Assembly: GCF_000166415.1 (NCBI RefSeq)
Contig: NC_014654.1
Location: 1,426,001 to 1,490,000, forward strand
Length of the DNA: 64,000 nucleotides
Direction: 5' to 3'
Source of the DNA: Halanaerobium hydrogeniformans
GTDB taxonomy: Bacteria > Bacillota > Halanaerobiia > Halanaerobiales > Halanaerobiaceae
Positions 7,656 through 17,289 of this stretch are shown here, piece by piece. Within the stretch, counting starts at the first letter, position 1, and each line of letters begins with the position of its first letter. The notes below the pieces were generated by a model. It was not told where the DNA came from, ran no database searches, and saw nothing but the letters and a program-made list of their open reading frames with translations. The position numbers and the translations under genes are program-made.

Positions 7656-8432
7656 TTACAAATTATTTTTATTTATTATACTAATATTTTCTGTAATTCT
7701 ATTTATTTCATCTACTTCAAGGAGTACAGAATTGATTTTAACCGCTCCAGTAGCAACTTCATATCTAACTGGTAGTGAAGTTTTCATTTTCTCAACCATA
7801 TTTTCAACTTTCATACCAATAATAGAATCAACTGCACCAGTTAAACCAACATCGGTTATGTAGGCAGTTCCCTTAGGAAATATCTGAGCATCATTAGTTT
7901 GAACATGGGTATGGGTTCCTATGACAGCGGTAACCATTCCATCTACCGCTCTTGCAAATGCCATTTTCTCCCCTGATGCTTCTGCATGAAAATCAACGAT
8001 TATTATATCTGAATCCTTTATCGCTGGATAGAGTTCCATAAATTCATGATAGGGAGAATCATGAGTATTCATATAAACCTGACCGATTAAATTGACCACA
8101 GTAATATTTTTATTATTTTTATTAATTGTAATCCAACCCCTACCGGGATTATTTTTAGGAAAATTCAATGGCCTGATAATTCTCTTATTATACTCAATAA
8201 AGTTAAAGATATCTTTATTATCCCAGGTGTGATTACCCATTGTTAAAACATCTATCCCATATTCATAAAGTTCTTCAGCAGTTTTTTCGGTTATTCCAAA
8301 ACCACCAGCAGCATTTTCACCATTTGCGATTATTAAATCTACCTCATGTTTTTTTACAATCTTATCTAAGAACTTTCTTAATGCTCTGCGCCCTGCTCGA
8401 CCCATTACATCTCCAACAAATAATATATTCAT
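7656..8432 (-). CDS. ymdB: YmdB-family metallophosphoesterase (cyclic nucleotide phosphodiesterase)
   Basis: 258 residues, typical for the family. The calcineurin-like metal motifs are visible: FVGDVMGRAG at the N terminus, NGENAAGGFG, MGNHTWDNK, and HAEASGEK followed by GTHTHVQTND. In Bacillus YmdB hydrolyses 2',3'- or 3',5'-cyclic nucleotides and influences RNA decay and the choice between motility and biofilm. It lies between rny and spoVS, the usual neighbourhood, which fits a link to RNase Y. The ATG has AAGGAG eight bases upstream. A terminator hairpin separates it from rny, so read-through or its own promoter must supply expression. Confidence 0.93.
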   Translation of the reverse strand: MNILFVGDVMGRAGRRALRKFLDKIVKKHEVDLIIANGENAAGGFGITEKTAEELYEYGIDVLTMGNHTWDNKDIFNFIEYNKRIIRPLNFPKNNPGRGWITINKNNKNITVVNLIGQVYMNTHDSPYHEFMELYPAIKDSDIIIVDFHAEASGEKMAFARAVDGMVTAVIGTHTHVQTNDAQIFPKGTAYITDVGLTGAVDSIIGMKVENMVEKMKTSLPVRYEVATGAVKINSVLLEVDEINRITENISIINKNNL

Positions 8433-8520
8433 TAAAATTCTCCTTACAATTTATACTGGATTTAGATTTTATTATCCAATTATAATGTATTTTAGCAAAT
8501 TTATCAAATATTTTCATTAT

Positions 8521-8544
8521 AAAAAGGCCCCTCAAAGAGGAGCC
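8521..8544 (-). terminator. Intrinsic terminator after rny
   Basis: An 8-base-pair GC-rich stem with one G-U pair (GGCTCCTC / GAGGGGCC, loop TTT) runs directly into TTTTT on the minus strand, 26 bases after the rny stop. Confidence 0.85.
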
Positions 8545-8569
8545 CATTACTTTCAAGTTTATATTTAAC

Positions 8570-10114
8570 TTATTTAGCATAATCAACTACCCGAGTTTCT
8601 CTAATAATTACAACCTTTATTTGGCCTGGGTAGTCTAGATTTTTCTCGATTTTCTTTTTGATATCTCTAACCATTTTTGTTGATTCGAAATCATTGATTT
8701 TATCTGGTTCTACGATAACTCTAATTTCTCTTCCGGCTTGAATAGCATAAGCTTTTTCGACACCTTTAAAAGATTGTCCGATTTCTTCAAGATCTTCAAG
8801 ACGTTTAATATATGATTCGAGAGTTTCTTTTCTTGCTCCAGGTCTTGCAGCAGATATTGCATCACCAGCTGCTACTAAAACTGCTTCAACCGATTTAAAC
8901 TCTACATCACCATGATGAGCATCTATAGTATGGAGTATCTTTTCGCTCTCACCGTGTTTCCTGGCTATATCTACACCAAGATCAACATGTGTTCCTTCTA
9001 AATCATGGTCGATTGCTTTTCCAATATCATGTAGTAATCCACCACGTTTTGCTAAAGTAACATCAGCCCCTAGTTCAGCAGCCATGATACCAGCTAAATA
9101 GGATACCTCTGTTGCATGTTGTAATACATTTTGTCCATAACTTGTTCTGAATTTAAGTTTACCTAATAATCTTACAAGTTCAGGATCTAAACCATGAACA
9201 CCTGTATCAAATGTTGCCTGTTCACCTATTTCTTTAATGTGTTGGTCAAGTTCTTTTTCCGCCTTTTCTACCATTTCTTCTATTCTAGCGGGATGAATTC
9301 GACCATCATCAATTAGTTTTTCAAGTGCTATTCTTGCAATCTCACGTCTGATTGGATCAAAGCCAGAGATTACAACAGCTTCAGGAGTGTCATCTATAAT
9401 CAAATCAATTCCTGTAAGACTTTCTAATGTTCTGATATTTCTACCTTCACGACCGATAATTCTACCTTTCATATCATCATTGGGTAGATTAACAACCGAA
9501 ATGGTTGATTCAGTTACATGATCCGCTGCACTTCTCTGAATAGCAAGCGATATTATTTCTCTTGCTTTTTTATCAGCTTTTTCTTGAGCTTCTGCTTCTT
9601 TTTCTTTAATCATTTTAGCTAACTCATGATCAAGCTCAGCTTCAACTTTATTCAGCAAATATTCTTTTGCTTCACTTTCTGAAAAACTAGAAATCTTCTC
9701 TAATTTTTCAGTTTGTTCTTCTTTAATCTTTTCTATTCTTTCTTCAGTCTGACTGAGATTTTTTTCTCGATCTTTAATGCTCTGCTCTTTTCGTTCTAAG
9801 TTGTCAGCTTTGCGATCAAGGTTTTCCTCTTTTTTCATGAGGCGATTCTCAAGCTTTTGCAGCTCATCACGTCTTTTTTGACTTTCTTTATTCGCTTCTT
9901 CACGAATTTTATGAGCTTCTTCTTTAGCTTCAAGAGTAATTTCTTTTTTCTTTGCCTTAGCATCTCTTTCTGCATCTTTTAAAATCTTTTCTGCTTCATT
10001 TTCTGCAGACTGCATACGGGCTTTAGCAATATATTTTCTAATTAAATACCCGGTTACAATACCGATGGGTAGGGCTATTATAAAATACAAAACAGCTTCG
10101 TTAATAATATTCAC
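8570..10114 (-). CDS. rny: Ribonuclease Y
   Basis: 514 residues, standard for RNase Y. An N-terminal membrane helix (about 6-25) is followed by a very long charged coiled coil (about 30-200). The KH RNA-binding domain has [12 protein letters not shown] (about 220-232), and the HD phosphohydrolase domain has [10 protein letters not shown] and the later HHGD (about 360-400). It is a membrane-tethered endonuclease that starts mRNA decay. The only standard start is a GTG that overlaps the AGGAGGTG ribosome site; the in-frame ATT codons three and six bases beyond it are better placed, so a non-standard start is possible. Downstream come ymdB and spoVS; upstream recX ends in its own terminator. Confidence 0.97.
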   Translation of the reverse strand: MNIINEAVLYFIIALPIGIVTGYLIRKYIAKARMQSAENEAEKILKDAERDAKAKKKEITLEAKEEAHKIREEANKESQKRRDELQKLENRLMKKEENLDRKADNLERKEQSIKDREKNLSQTEERIEKIKEEQTEKLEKISSFSESEAKEYLLNKVEAELDHELAKMIKEKEAEAQEKADKKAREIISLAIQRSAADHVTESTISVVNLPNDDMKGRIIGREGRNIRTLESLTGIDLIIDDTPEAVVISGFDPIRREIARIALEKLIDDGRIHPARIEEMVEKAEKELDQHIKEIGEQATFDTGVHGLDPELVRLLGKLKFRTSYGQNVLQHATEVSYLAGIMAAELGADVTLAKRGGLLHDIGKAIDHDLEGTHVDLGVDIARKHGESEKILHTIDAHHGDVEFKSVEAVLVAAGDAISAARPGARKETLESYIKRLEDLEEIGQSFKGVEKAYAIQAGREIRVIVEPDKINDFESTKMVRDIKKKIEKNLDYPGQIKVVIIRETRVVDYAK

Positions 10115-10222
10115 CTCCTGACTTATATTCAGTTTTTAGTTGATTTTAATTTTATTTACTATTTACATTTTAACTTTTTTAAGGCCTTATGTCAAGCAAA
10201 TATATTGATATGCCTTAATAGT

Positions 10223-10244
10223 AAAAAGCCTGCAGAAGCAGGCT
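10223..10244 (-). terminator. Intrinsic terminator after recX
   Basis: A perfect 7-base-pair stem (AGCCTGC / GCAGGCT, loop TTCT) followed by TTTT on the minus strand, just after the recX stop. Confidence 0.9.
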
Positions 10245-10256
10245 TAAAGTTAAAAA

Positions 10257-10709
10257 TCATTTATCTGTTACTTCAAAAATGATATCATAGTCAAATCCTT
10301 TGTTCGAAAGATAATTTTTTAGTTTATAACTTGAGCGGTCTTCTTCTTTTCTCCGCCTCAACCATTTGTTGCTTAAATACTCTGCCATTTTTATTTCTTC
10401 TTCTCTACTTAAGTATTCATCTAGGGCAGTATTGATTATCTGTTTTTTTACCCCTTTATTTCTTAATTCTTTGTAAATTAACCTTCTACCTCTGGGATGA
10501 TTATTAATTCTAGAACGTATCCAGAGTTCTGAAAAACGTTTTTCATTTAATAAATCTTTATCGAGAAGATAATCAATAACCTTATCTATTACTTCTAAAG
10601 AAAAGTCTTTTTTTTCTAAACGATCTCTCATTTCCTGAATGGTTCTTTCTCTATAGCTAAGTAATTTAAAAGCTTTATTTTTTGCCTTTTTTAATTCTTC
10701 CTGATCCAT
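10257..10709 (-). CDS. recX: RecA regulatory protein RecX
   Basis: 150 residues, in the usual range. The RecX pattern of three-helix repeats is seen: ALKLLSYRERT-like start (KAFKLLSYRERTIQEMRDRL), LLDKDLLNEKRFSELWIRSRI, and HPRGRRLIYKELRNKGV. RecX binds inside the RecA filament groove and restrains its activity. The ATG begins three bases after the recA stop, so the two are co-transcribed and probably translationally coupled, and a terminator follows directly. Arg-rich patches such as KWLRRRKEEDR are as expected. Confidence 0.93.
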   Translation of the reverse strand: MDQEELKKAKNKAFKLLSYRERTIQEMRDRLEKKDFSLEVIDKVIDYLLDKDLLNEKRFSELWIRSRINNHPRGRRLIYKELRNKGVKKQIINTALDEYLSREEEIKMAEYLSNKWLRRRKEEDRSSYKLKNYLSNKGFDYDIIFEVTDK

Positions 10710-10712
10710 TCT

Positions 10713-11750
10713 TTATTCATCATCCTTTTCTTTTTCAACTTCTTCTTCGATTTCACCATCTTTTAAACCAACTTTAACTCTAATCTTTTCATCAATCTCA
10801 TTTAAGATATCTGGGTTATCCTGTAAAAATTCTTTTGAATTTTGTCTACCCTGACCAAGTCTAACATCTCCATAAGAATACCAGGAGCCAGCTCTATCAA
10901 CAATACCTGTATCTACCCCTAAATCTAAGACACATCCAGAACGAGAGATTCCAGTACCATACATTATATCAAATTCTGCACTTCTAAATGGAGCAGCAAC
11001 TTTGTTTTTTACAACCTTGACCTTAGCAGTACTACCGATTAATTTATCTCCATCTTTAATTGTTTGTGATCTTCTCATTTCAATTCTAACCGAAGAATAA
11101 AATTTGAGGGCTCTCCCTCCAGGAGTAGTTTCCGGATTACCAAACATTACCCCTATTTTTTCTCTAATCTGATTGATAAATATTATAGCAGTATGTGATT
11201 TGCTGATTGCTCCTGACAATTTACGCATTGCCTGAGACATCAATCTTGCCTGTAAACCCATATGTGAGTCTCCCATGTCTCCTTCTAGTTCTGCCTTAGG
11301 CACTAAAGCGGCAACAGAGTCAATTATTACTAAATCTATTGCATTACTTCTGACAAGTGCTTCTGCAATTTCTAAAGCTTCTTCTCCACTATCAGGTTGA
11401 GAAATTAAAAGATTATCAATATTTACTCCTAAATTTTTAGCATATTTAGGATCTAAGGCATGTTCAGCATCGATAAAAGCTGCTATACCATCAAGTTTTT
11501 GGGCTTCAGCTATTATGTGCAGACCAAGTGTTGTTTTACCTGAAGATTCATTACCATAAAGCTCAATAATCCTTCCTCTTGGAATACCTCCTACTCCAAG
11601 TGCCAGGTCAAGCGGCAGTGCTCCAGTTGGAATTGCCTCTACATTTAAGCTGGATGCTTCACCAAGTTTCATTATTGAACCTTTACCAAACTGTTTCTCA
11701 ATTCTTTTGACAGCTTGATCAAGCGCTTTTTCTTTATCTTTAGTTGCCAA
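10713..11750 (-). CDS. recA: Recombinase RecA
   Basis: 345 residues with all landmarks: Walker [10 protein letters not shown] (about 66-74), Walker B-like [10 protein letters not shown], the loop region around [19 protein letters not shown], and [27 protein letters not shown]. The tail is acidic. RecA catalyses strand exchange and activates LexA cleavage. The start is a TTG with GGAGGAAG upstream; no better start exists. It is preceded by a well-formed promoter that contains a LexA-type box. recX follows in the same transcript. Confidence 0.98.
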   Translation of the reverse strand: MATKDKEKALDQAVKRIEKQFGKGSIMKLGEASSLNVEAIPTGALPLDLALGVGGIPRGRIIELYGNESSGKTTLGLHIIAEAQKLDGIAAFIDAEHALDPKYAKNLGVNIDNLLISQPDSGEEALEIAEALVRSNAIDLVIIDSVAALVPKAELEGDMGDSHMGLQARLMSQAMRKLSGAISKSHTAIIFINQIREKIGVMFGNPETTPGGRALKFYSSVRIEMRRSQTIKDGDKLIGSTAKVKVVKNKVAAPFRSAEFDIMYGTGISRSGCVLDLGVDTGIVDRAGSWYSYGDVRLGQGRQNSKEFLQDNPDILNEIDEKIRVKVGLKDGEIEEEVEKEKDDE

Positions 11751-11807
11751 TATTATCTTCCTCCCTATTTGTTTTATATTTTAACTGCAGTTTTTGTCTT
11801 TAATTTT

Positions 11808-11836
11808 ATTATAGAACAAATGTTTAGATAATGCAA
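11808..11836 (-). promoter_or_regulatory. recA promoter
   Basis: On the minus strand TTGCAT (11836-11831) and TATAAT (11813-11808) are separated by exactly 17 bases. This lies just beyond the thpR stop and about 60 bases before the recA start, so recA-recX has its own promoter. Confidence 0.75.
11814..11825 (-). promoter_or_regulatory. Probable LexA (SOS) box in the recA promoter
   Basis: The 12 bases read AAACATTTGTTC on the minus strand, one mismatch from the Firmicute SOS half-site pair GAAC-N4-GTTC. The box fills the promoter spacer and abuts the -10 hexamer, an ideal position for repression. No lexA gene is in the window. Confidence 0.6.
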
Positions 11837-11838
11837 GT

Positions 11839-12393
11839 CTATTGTATTTTTTTGGAAAATAGCTCAATGTATTCTGGGCCAGCTGGATGAAGTTTACTTT
11901 GATAAAGACTGATTGTATTTAATTTAGAATATATATTAATAAAATTTTTATCTAAAAATATATCTTTAAAATCTATCGAGGCTGATTTTTTATTGCGAGC
12001 CAGGCTTAGATGGGCTGTAAATTCTCTATCATCCCTTTTAAAACCTAATTTTATCATTTCTCGCTCTATTATTTCTTTACATTGCTCTAAAAATTCACTG
12101 CCTTTAACAACTTCTAAAAATATTACCCTGGGCTCTTTTAAATTTGGAAAAGCATTTAAAGAATTAAATTGAATGTATTCTAGCGAAGTTCTAATTTCAA
12201 TTTCCTCTAGTTTTTCAATTATTTCTTCTTTCTGTTCCTCAGTACATTCACCTAAAAATTTTAAAGTTAAATGCCAGTTTTCTTTTTTTATCCATTTAAG
12301 TTTTGGGTTTAATTCTTTTTTTAAAAGTTTAACTTTTCTAGCTATTAATTCGCGGCTTCTCTCACTGATATTTACTGCAATAAAAAGACGCAT
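11839..12393 (-). CDS. thpR: RNA 2',3'-cyclic phosphodiesterase (LigT/ThpR family)
   Basis: 184 residues, normal length. Both catalytic HxTx-type motifs of the 2H phosphoesterase superfamily are present: HLTLKFLG (about 41-48) and, late in the protein, HLSLAR. The start MRLFIAVNIS is typical. The family hydrolyses 2',3'-cyclic phosphate RNA ends to 2'-phosphates, and its cellular role in Firmicutes is unclear. The ATG has AGGGGTG seven bases upstream, and the gene follows the TPR protein by 12 bases within the cinA-TPR-thpR group upstream of recA. Confidence 0.9.
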   Translation of the reverse strand: MRLFIAVNISERSRELIARKVKLLKKELNPKLKWIKKENWHLTLKFLGECTEEQKEEIIEKLEEIEIRTSLEYIQFNSLNAFPNLKEPRVIFLEVVKGSEFLEQCKEIIEREMIKLGFKRDDREFTAHLSLARNKKSASIDFKDIFLDKNFINIYSKLNTISLYQSKLHPAGPEYIELFSKKIQ

Positions 12394-12405
12394 TAATATA
12401 CACCC

Positions 12406-13584
12406 CTAATTTTTTTCGATCTCATCAAGTAAATCTCTTGCTTTTTGAAATCTATCATTTAAGTGTAGAGTCCTTCTTAGTTCAGCTCTAGCAGCTTCCA
12501 TCATATTCGCGTGATAATAAGCCAGTCCCAAATAATATCTGCTTTCAAAAAACTCAGGGTTTTTCTCTACTGCTTGTAAAAAGCTTGATATAGCATTATT
12601 ATATTCTTCTTTTTCCAAATATAATTTACCTTCTGCCAGATAAGCATTTACATAATCGGGATTATAAGTTAAAGAATTAGAATAGTAGTTTAGTGCCTGT
12701 TCATAATCTTTTCTTTCTTGAGCTATTACACCGAGCAAATAATATGCATGATAAGAATTCCTGTTTATATCTATAGCCTTGATTAAGGCGTCCTCTGCAT
12801 TTGAAAAATTATCTAAAGCAAGATAATTTTCTGCAATTTTAACATAATAAGGTACAAAATTAGGATTTGCTTTAATTCCTAATTCATATATTGATATCGC
12901 AGAATTATAATTTCCTAATCTTTGATATAAATTACCTAAATTTAAATAAATAGATTGCTGAACAGTTCCTTTAGCTAAAGCCTGCTCATAAAGTTCTACA
13001 GCTTTATTTAAATCACCATTTTCCTCATATAATTTTGCCAGATTAAGATAATCTTCTGCAATTGGGTTGTCATCAATTATTTCTTGATAAATATCTGCTG
13101 CGTTTTCTCTTTTATTGTTCTCTCGATAAGCATAGGCTAAATCTCTTTTAAATGTATTTGAACTTAAACCCAATTCTGAAGTTTTTTTTAAATATTTTAA
13201 AGCCATTTCAAAATCTGCACTGTCAAATTGTCTGTTTTTGTTTAAAAACAATTCTCCAATTTGCCAATTTAAAGTTCCGCTCTGATAACCCAGTTCTTCT
13301 AATTTTTCCACGTAATTTATTGCTGACAGAGTTCTGTTTTCTTTTACTGCTGTCATTGTAAGATAATATAATACACTGAATTTAAAACCTTCATCTAACT
13401 CATATTCGTTTAAGAGTAGAGAAAATTCTTGTTCTGCCTGATTAAAATTCTGTTGATTATAATTTTTTAATGCCTGAGAAAATAAATCTTCAGCAGTTGT
13501 TTTTGCACCCTCCTGAGCAGCTAAATTAGATGAAAACACTAATATAATGATTAAAACAATTAAAAAAAATTTCTTTTTCATCAT
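12406..13584 (-). CDS. Exported TPR-repeat protein
   Basis: 392 residues. A signal peptide (about 1-23, ending in LAAQ) is followed by at least eight tetratricopeptide repeats covering nearly the whole chain; the repeats show the typical Y-A/G-x8-A pattern, for example ALNYYSNSLTYNPDYVNAYLA. There are no catalytic motifs. TPR arrays act as protein-interaction scaffolds; here the protein would be in the periplasm or on the cell surface, consistent with a diderm envelope. It lies ten bases after cinA and just ahead of thpR. The start is one of two adjacent ATGs behind AAAGGAG. Partner and function unknown. Confidence 0.85.
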   Translation of the reverse strand: MMKKKFFLIVLIIILVFSSNLAAQEGAKTTAEDLFSQALKNYNQQNFNQAEQEFSLLLNEYELDEGFKFSVLYYLTMTAVKENRTLSAINYVEKLEELGYQSGTLNWQIGELFLNKNRQFDSADFEMALKYLKKTSELGLSSNTFKRDLAYAYRENNKRENAADIYQEIIDDNPIAEDYLNLAKLYEENGDLNKAVELYEQALAKGTVQQSIYLNLGNLYQRLGNYNSAISIYELGIKANPNFVPYYVKIAENYLALDNFSNAEDALIKAIDINRNSYHAYYLLGVIAQERKDYEQALNYYSNSLTYNPDYVNAYLAEGKLYLEKEEYNNAISSFLQAVEKNPEFFESRYYLGLAYYHANMMEAARAELRRTLHLNDRFQKARDLLDEIEKN

Positions 13585-13594
13585 GATTCTCCTT

Positions 13595-14827
13595 TTATTT
13601 TAAGAGCTTAATAGTTTCAAAAAAAGCTATTTGAGTTGCATAATAACGGTTGAGAGACCTGCCATAGTTTTTATTTAACTCTATGGTTTTAATTTCATCA
13701 TTATATTTTATTGCAATATGCATGGTTCCAGGCATCTTATCTTCCATACTACCAGGGCCAGCAACACCACTAAAGGCAATCGCAATATCACTTTTAAAAA
13801 TCTCAGCTGTATTTTTGGCCATTGCAGTTACACATTCTTTACTTATCATCCCATATTTTTTGATGATTTGAGGATCTAAATTAAGTAGATTTATTTTCGC
13901 CTCTTTAGTATATGCCACAATAGAACCCTTAAAAAATTGTGAGCTCCCAGCTTTATCACTCAACCTTTTTGCAAAAAGACCACCTGTAAAAGATTCTGCA
14001 CTTGCAATTGTTAATCTTGAGTTTTTTATTTTCTCGACAAAGATTTCTAAAATATCTTTATCGTCTTTACTATAAAGATACTCTCCTAAATGTTTGACAA
14101 GTTTTTGTTCAGCATTATCAAGCATGGTTTCAGTTTTTTCTCTATCCATAGAATCAGAAAGCAGAACCTTTAATCTTAATTTAACCTCACCCTTGGTGGC
14201 TTGATAACTTTTTTCTATTTGTGAATCAATTTTTATTTGATTAAATTTATCTTCTAGTGTTGATTCACCAATCCCAATAAAATTATATTCTCTATAAATT
14301 ATTTTGTTTTTTGATAATTTCTCAAGTTCTTTTTTTATACTATTATTAAATATTGCGACCATTTCTCTAGGAACTCCAGGTAATAAATAAAATCTAGTCT
14401 GATTATCAAAAATTTTTAAAGCTGGAGCAGTACCATTATTATTTTTAATTATTTTTGCATCTTTTGGTAGATAGGCCTGACGAAAATTATTTTCGGTCAT
14501 TTTATAATCATGCCTGGCAAAAAAATCTTTAAGACTTCTGGCAATTTCTTCAGAATAAATCAGTTCTCTGTCTAAGGCTTCTGCAAGAGCATCTCTACTT
14601 AAATCATCTTCTGTCGGTCCAAGTCCACCGGTAATAAAGATCAACTCAGCATTCTCAGAAGCAAATTTAATTGTTCTAATAATATCCTCTTTTTTGTCAC
14701 TGCTAAGATAGATACCGGTTACTGTAAATCCCAATTCTCTTAAATTTTCTGCTAAAAATTTAGAATTACTATCTTTTACTAAACCAGCTAATAATTCAGA
14801 TCCAGTTGCAATAATTGCTGTATTCAC
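13595..14827 (-). CDS. cinA: CinA-family protein (ADP-ribose pyrophosphatase / NMN deamidase)
   Basis: 410 residues from the GTG at 14827, chosen because GAGGTG lies six bases upstream and it gives the family start NTAIIATGSELLAG; the frame also opens at a GTG nine bases earlier that sits inside the ribosome site. The N-terminal MoCF-like COG1058 domain has FITGGLGPTEDDLSRDAL, and the C-terminal CinA domain has ASAESFTGGLFAKRLS and FSGVAGPG. CinA takes part in NAD by-product repair (NMN deamidation, ADP-ribose hydrolysis). Its place two genes upstream of recA is widespread in Firmicutes. Confidence 0.94.
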   Translation of the reverse strand: MNTAIIATGSELLAGLVKDSNSKFLAENLRELGFTVTGIYLSSDKKEDIIRTIKFASENAELIFITGGLGPTEDDLSRDALAEALDRELIYSEEIARSLKDFFARHDYKMTENNFRQAYLPKDAKIIKNNNGTAPALKIFDNQTRFYLLPGVPREMVAIFNNSIKKELEKLSKNKIIYREYNFIGIGESTLEDKFNQIKIDSQIEKSYQATKGEVKLRLKVLLSDSMDREKTETMLDNAEQKLVKHLGEYLYSKDDKDILEIFVEKIKNSRLTIASAESFTGGLFAKRLSDKAGSSQFFKGSIVAYTKEAKINLLNLDPQIIKKYGMISKECVTAMAKNTAEIFKSDIAIAFSGVAGPGSMEDKMPGTMHIAIKYNDEIKTIELNKNYGRSLNRYYATQIAFFETIKLLK

Positions 14828-14860
14828 TATTTTCACCTCATCATAATTATTATATCATTT

Positions 14861-14893
14861 TAAGAAAAGAAAATCGACCACAGAGGGTCGATT
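14861..14893 (-). terminator. Intrinsic terminator after pgpA
   Basis: An 8-base-pair perfect stem (AATCGACC / GGTCGATT, 6-base loop) followed by TTCTTTTCTT on the minus strand. It separates rimO-pgsA-pgpA from the cinA group. Confidence 0.8.
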
Positions 14894-14926
14894 AAATATA
14901 ATTTCTAAACTAAGTTTTTTTAATTT

Positions 14927-15367
14927 TTAAAGAAAATGAATTATTATTTTTAATATTCCCAGTGAAACAACTCCAGCCAAAACATCATCTAACATAACCC
15001 CTAATCCTGATGATAGAGACTGTACCCTATCAATTAGCCAGGGTTTTTTAATATCAAAAAACCTAAATAAGATAAAACCGGCAATTAATACTGCTACACT
15101 GGTCTGCAGGCTGTAAAAAGTTATCAGCTGGCCTGCCATCTCATCAATAACTATCTTAGAATGATCTTTGATACCGGTTCTTTTTTCCTCATAATTAGCA
15201 ACAGCTATTCCACCAATTGTTAAAGCTGTAATTAAATAAAAATTATTTAAAAATGGAAAGAAAAATAATAAAATGATAATCAGCAGTGAACCCCATGTAC
15301 CTGGTGCATAAGGCAAATACCCACTGTAAAAACCAGTGGCTAAAAAGTGGTTTATTTTATCGAGCAT
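14927..15367 (-). CDS. pgpA: Phosphatidylglycerophosphatase A-type membrane protein
   Basis: 146 residues from the ATG at 15367, chosen for the strong GGAGGAG six bases upstream; an ATG at 15388 overlapping the pgsA stop (TAATG) is a second possibility that would add seven residues. PgpA family features are ATGFYSGYLPYAPGTWGSL at the start, the acidic KIVIDEMAGQLI motif, and about four membrane helices. The enzyme dephosphorylates phosphatidylglycerol phosphate, the step after PgsA, and the two genes are adjacent and translationally coupled. Confidence is high because of both sequence and context. Confidence 0.9.
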   Translation of the reverse strand: MLDKINHFLATGFYSGYLPYAPGTWGSLLIIILLFFFPFLNNFYLITALTIGGIAVANYEEKRTGIKDHSKIVIDEMAGQLITFYSLQTSVAVLIAGFILFRFFDIKKPWLIDRVQSLSSGLGVMLDDVLAGVVSLGILKIIIHFL

Positions 15368-15387
15368 TTTTTCTCCTCCTGCTAACA

Positions 15388-15918
15388 TTATGAATAATCA
15401 ACTTCTGCTCCGGCAAAATATTTATATCCTGAATAAACTGTAATTAACACTGCTATCCAGACAAGACCTTTAGTCATATATACTGGCAAATTGATTATAT
15501 GAGGATCTATTATTAAAGCTATAACAGTAATTATTTGAATAGTAGTTTTTACTTTCCCCCATATACTGGCAGCTATAACAGATCCTTGATCAGCAGCAAC
15601 TACTCTTAAACCGGTTACTGCAAGCCCCCTTGCAATTATAATAATAACTGGCCAGGCGGTAATTTTACCGATCTGTACAAAAGCTATTAAAACACCATAG
15701 ATTAAAAGCTTATCAGCTAAAGGATCAAGAATTTTACCCAGGGCAGTTATCATGTCATATTTTCTGGCAAAATAACCATCATATCTATCAGTTATTGCAG
15801 CAGCAATAAAAACAATTAAAGCCAAAAGATCACCCACAAATGTACCGATAAATAAAAGGCCAATAATAATAGGTACCAGCAGAATTCTCAGAGCAGACAA
15901 CTTATTTGGTAGATTCAT
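15388..15918 (-). CDS. pgsA: CDP-diacylglycerol-glycerol-3-phosphate 3-phosphatidyltransferase
   Basis: 176 residues. The CDP-alcohol phosphotransferase signature is complete around residues 43-70: D, two residues later DG, then AR, G, D and D (DRYDGYFARK ... GKILDPLADK). Several membrane helices follow. The enzyme makes phosphatidylglycerol phosphate for anionic membrane lipids. The gene overlaps the end of rimO by 17 bases and its stop codon overlaps a possible pgpA start, forming a tight rimO-pgsA-pgpA operon. Confidence 0.95.
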   Translation of the reverse strand: MNLPNKLSALRILLVPIIIGLLFIGTFVGDLLALIVFIAAAITDRYDGYFARKYDMITALGKILDPLADKLLIYGVLIAFVQIGKITAWPVIIIIARGLAVTGLRVVAADQGSVIAASIWGKVKTTIQIITVIALIIDPHIINLPVYMTKGLVWIAVLITVYSGYKYFAGAEVDYS

Positions 15919-17239
15919 CTTTTATCTCTCCTTTCAATTCATAATGATAGGCTTCTGTAATAAAGGTCCTATAGATATTACCAATTTTTAAGTCATTATT
16001 CGCAACTGGAATGTAAATTTGATTATCAATCTCTGGAGAATCAAATCTAGAACGAGCCAGATAATGATCATCAGTTTTTTCTTCAATGATTACCTCAAGC
16101 TCTTGATTTAAAAGACCTTTGTTTTTCTCTAAAGAAATTTCTTGTTGAATTTCTAAAAGTTCTTCTTTTCTCTGTTTTTTAACTTCAGGAGATATTCTGT
16201 TGGGCAGATTATAGGCTGCAGTATCTTCTTCTAAAGAAAATTCAAATACTCCTAAGCGATCAAATTTAAATTCTTTTATAAAGTTTTTTAGATCTTCAAA
16301 ATCGGCTTGACTTTCACCTGGGAATCCACTTATTAAAGAAGTTCTTAATTTTACATCAGGAATTTTATTTCTTATCATATTTATTATATTAGCGATATCT
16401 TCCCTATCTCCTTTGCGATTCATTAATTTCCTAATTTTAATTGCTGAATGCTGGATTGGTAGATCAAGATAATTACATATTTTATCTTCTTCAGCAATTA
16501 CTTCTATCATCTCTTCTGTTATAAATTCTGGATAGCTATATAAGATTCTTATCCATTCAATACCCTCAACTTCAGTTAACTTTCTTAAAAGTGGGGCAAG
16601 AGCAGAACGACCATAAATATCAATTCCATACTGGGTTGTATCCTGGGCAATTAAAATTAACTCTTTGATACCGGATTCCGCTATTTTTTTGGCCTCTCTT
16701 ATTATATCAGCAATTGTTCTGCTTTTTATACCACCTCTAATCTGAGGTATACTGCAGTAACTGCAGTTGTTATTACAGCCTTCTGCAATTTTTAAATAAG
16801 CAAAAACATTATTATCAAGCTCTCTTGGTAAAGATGCACTGTAATCAAAACCGGCCTCTTCTATTCCACCGGCTTTTTTACCGGCTAAACTCTCCTTTAT
16901 TACCTCTGTTATTTTATCAAAATTAGAGGTCCCAAGTACTGCATCAATCTCTGCTATCTCATCCTGTAATTCTTCACTATATCTCTGAGTTAAACAACCG
17001 GTTACAACAACCGATCTACAATTGTGTTCTTTTTTATATTCCAGTGCTGTTAAAATTGTGTCTATAGATTCTTCTTTTGCATCCTGAATAAAACCACAGG
17101 TATTAATAATGATTACCTCTGCTTTTTCAAAGTTATTTATATATTCAAACTCGCTGTCAGAATTTAAAAAACCCTGCATATGCTGACTATCAACTTCATT
17201 TTTTGGACAACCTAATGTCATTATAGAATATTTAATCAT
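15902..17239 (-). CDS. rimO: Ribosomal protein S12 methylthiotransferase RimO
   Basis: 445 residues from the ATG at 17239, preceded by AAAGGAG; the longer frame from 17263 has that ribosome site inside it. The N-terminal UPF0004 domain has LGCPKNEVDSQ, INTCGF and VTGCLTQRY, giving the three cluster cysteines. The radical-SAM triad is in CNNCSYCSIPQIRGG (CxxxCxxC), and a C-terminal TRAM domain covers about 375-440. RimO methylthiolates an Asp of ribosomal protein S12. It is the first gene of an operon with pgsA and pgpA. Confidence 0.96.
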   Translation of the reverse strand: MIKYSIMTLGCPKNEVDSQHMQGFLNSDSEFEYINNFEKAEVIIINTCGFIQDAKEESIDTILTALEYKKEHNCRSVVVTGCLTQRYSEELQDEIAEIDAVLGTSNFDKITEVIKESLAGKKAGGIEEAGFDYSASLPRELDNNVFAYLKIAEGCNNNCSYCSIPQIRGGIKSRTIADIIREAKKIAESGIKELILIAQDTTQYGIDIYGRSALAPLLRKLTEVEGIEWIRILYSYPEFITEEMIEVIAEEDKICNYLDLPIQHSAIKIRKLMNRKGDREDIANIINMIRNKIPDVKLRTSLISGFPGESQADFEDLKNFIKEFKFDRLGVFEFSLEEDTAAYNLPNRISPEVKKQRKEELLEIQQEISLEKNKGLLNQELEVIIEEKTDDHYLARSRFDSPEIDNQIYIPVANNDLKIGNIYRTFITEAYHYELKGEIKDESTK

Positions 17240-17289
17240 TTTTACTCCTTTTTTATTAAGCATTTATTAAAAATTAAGTCTATAATTAG

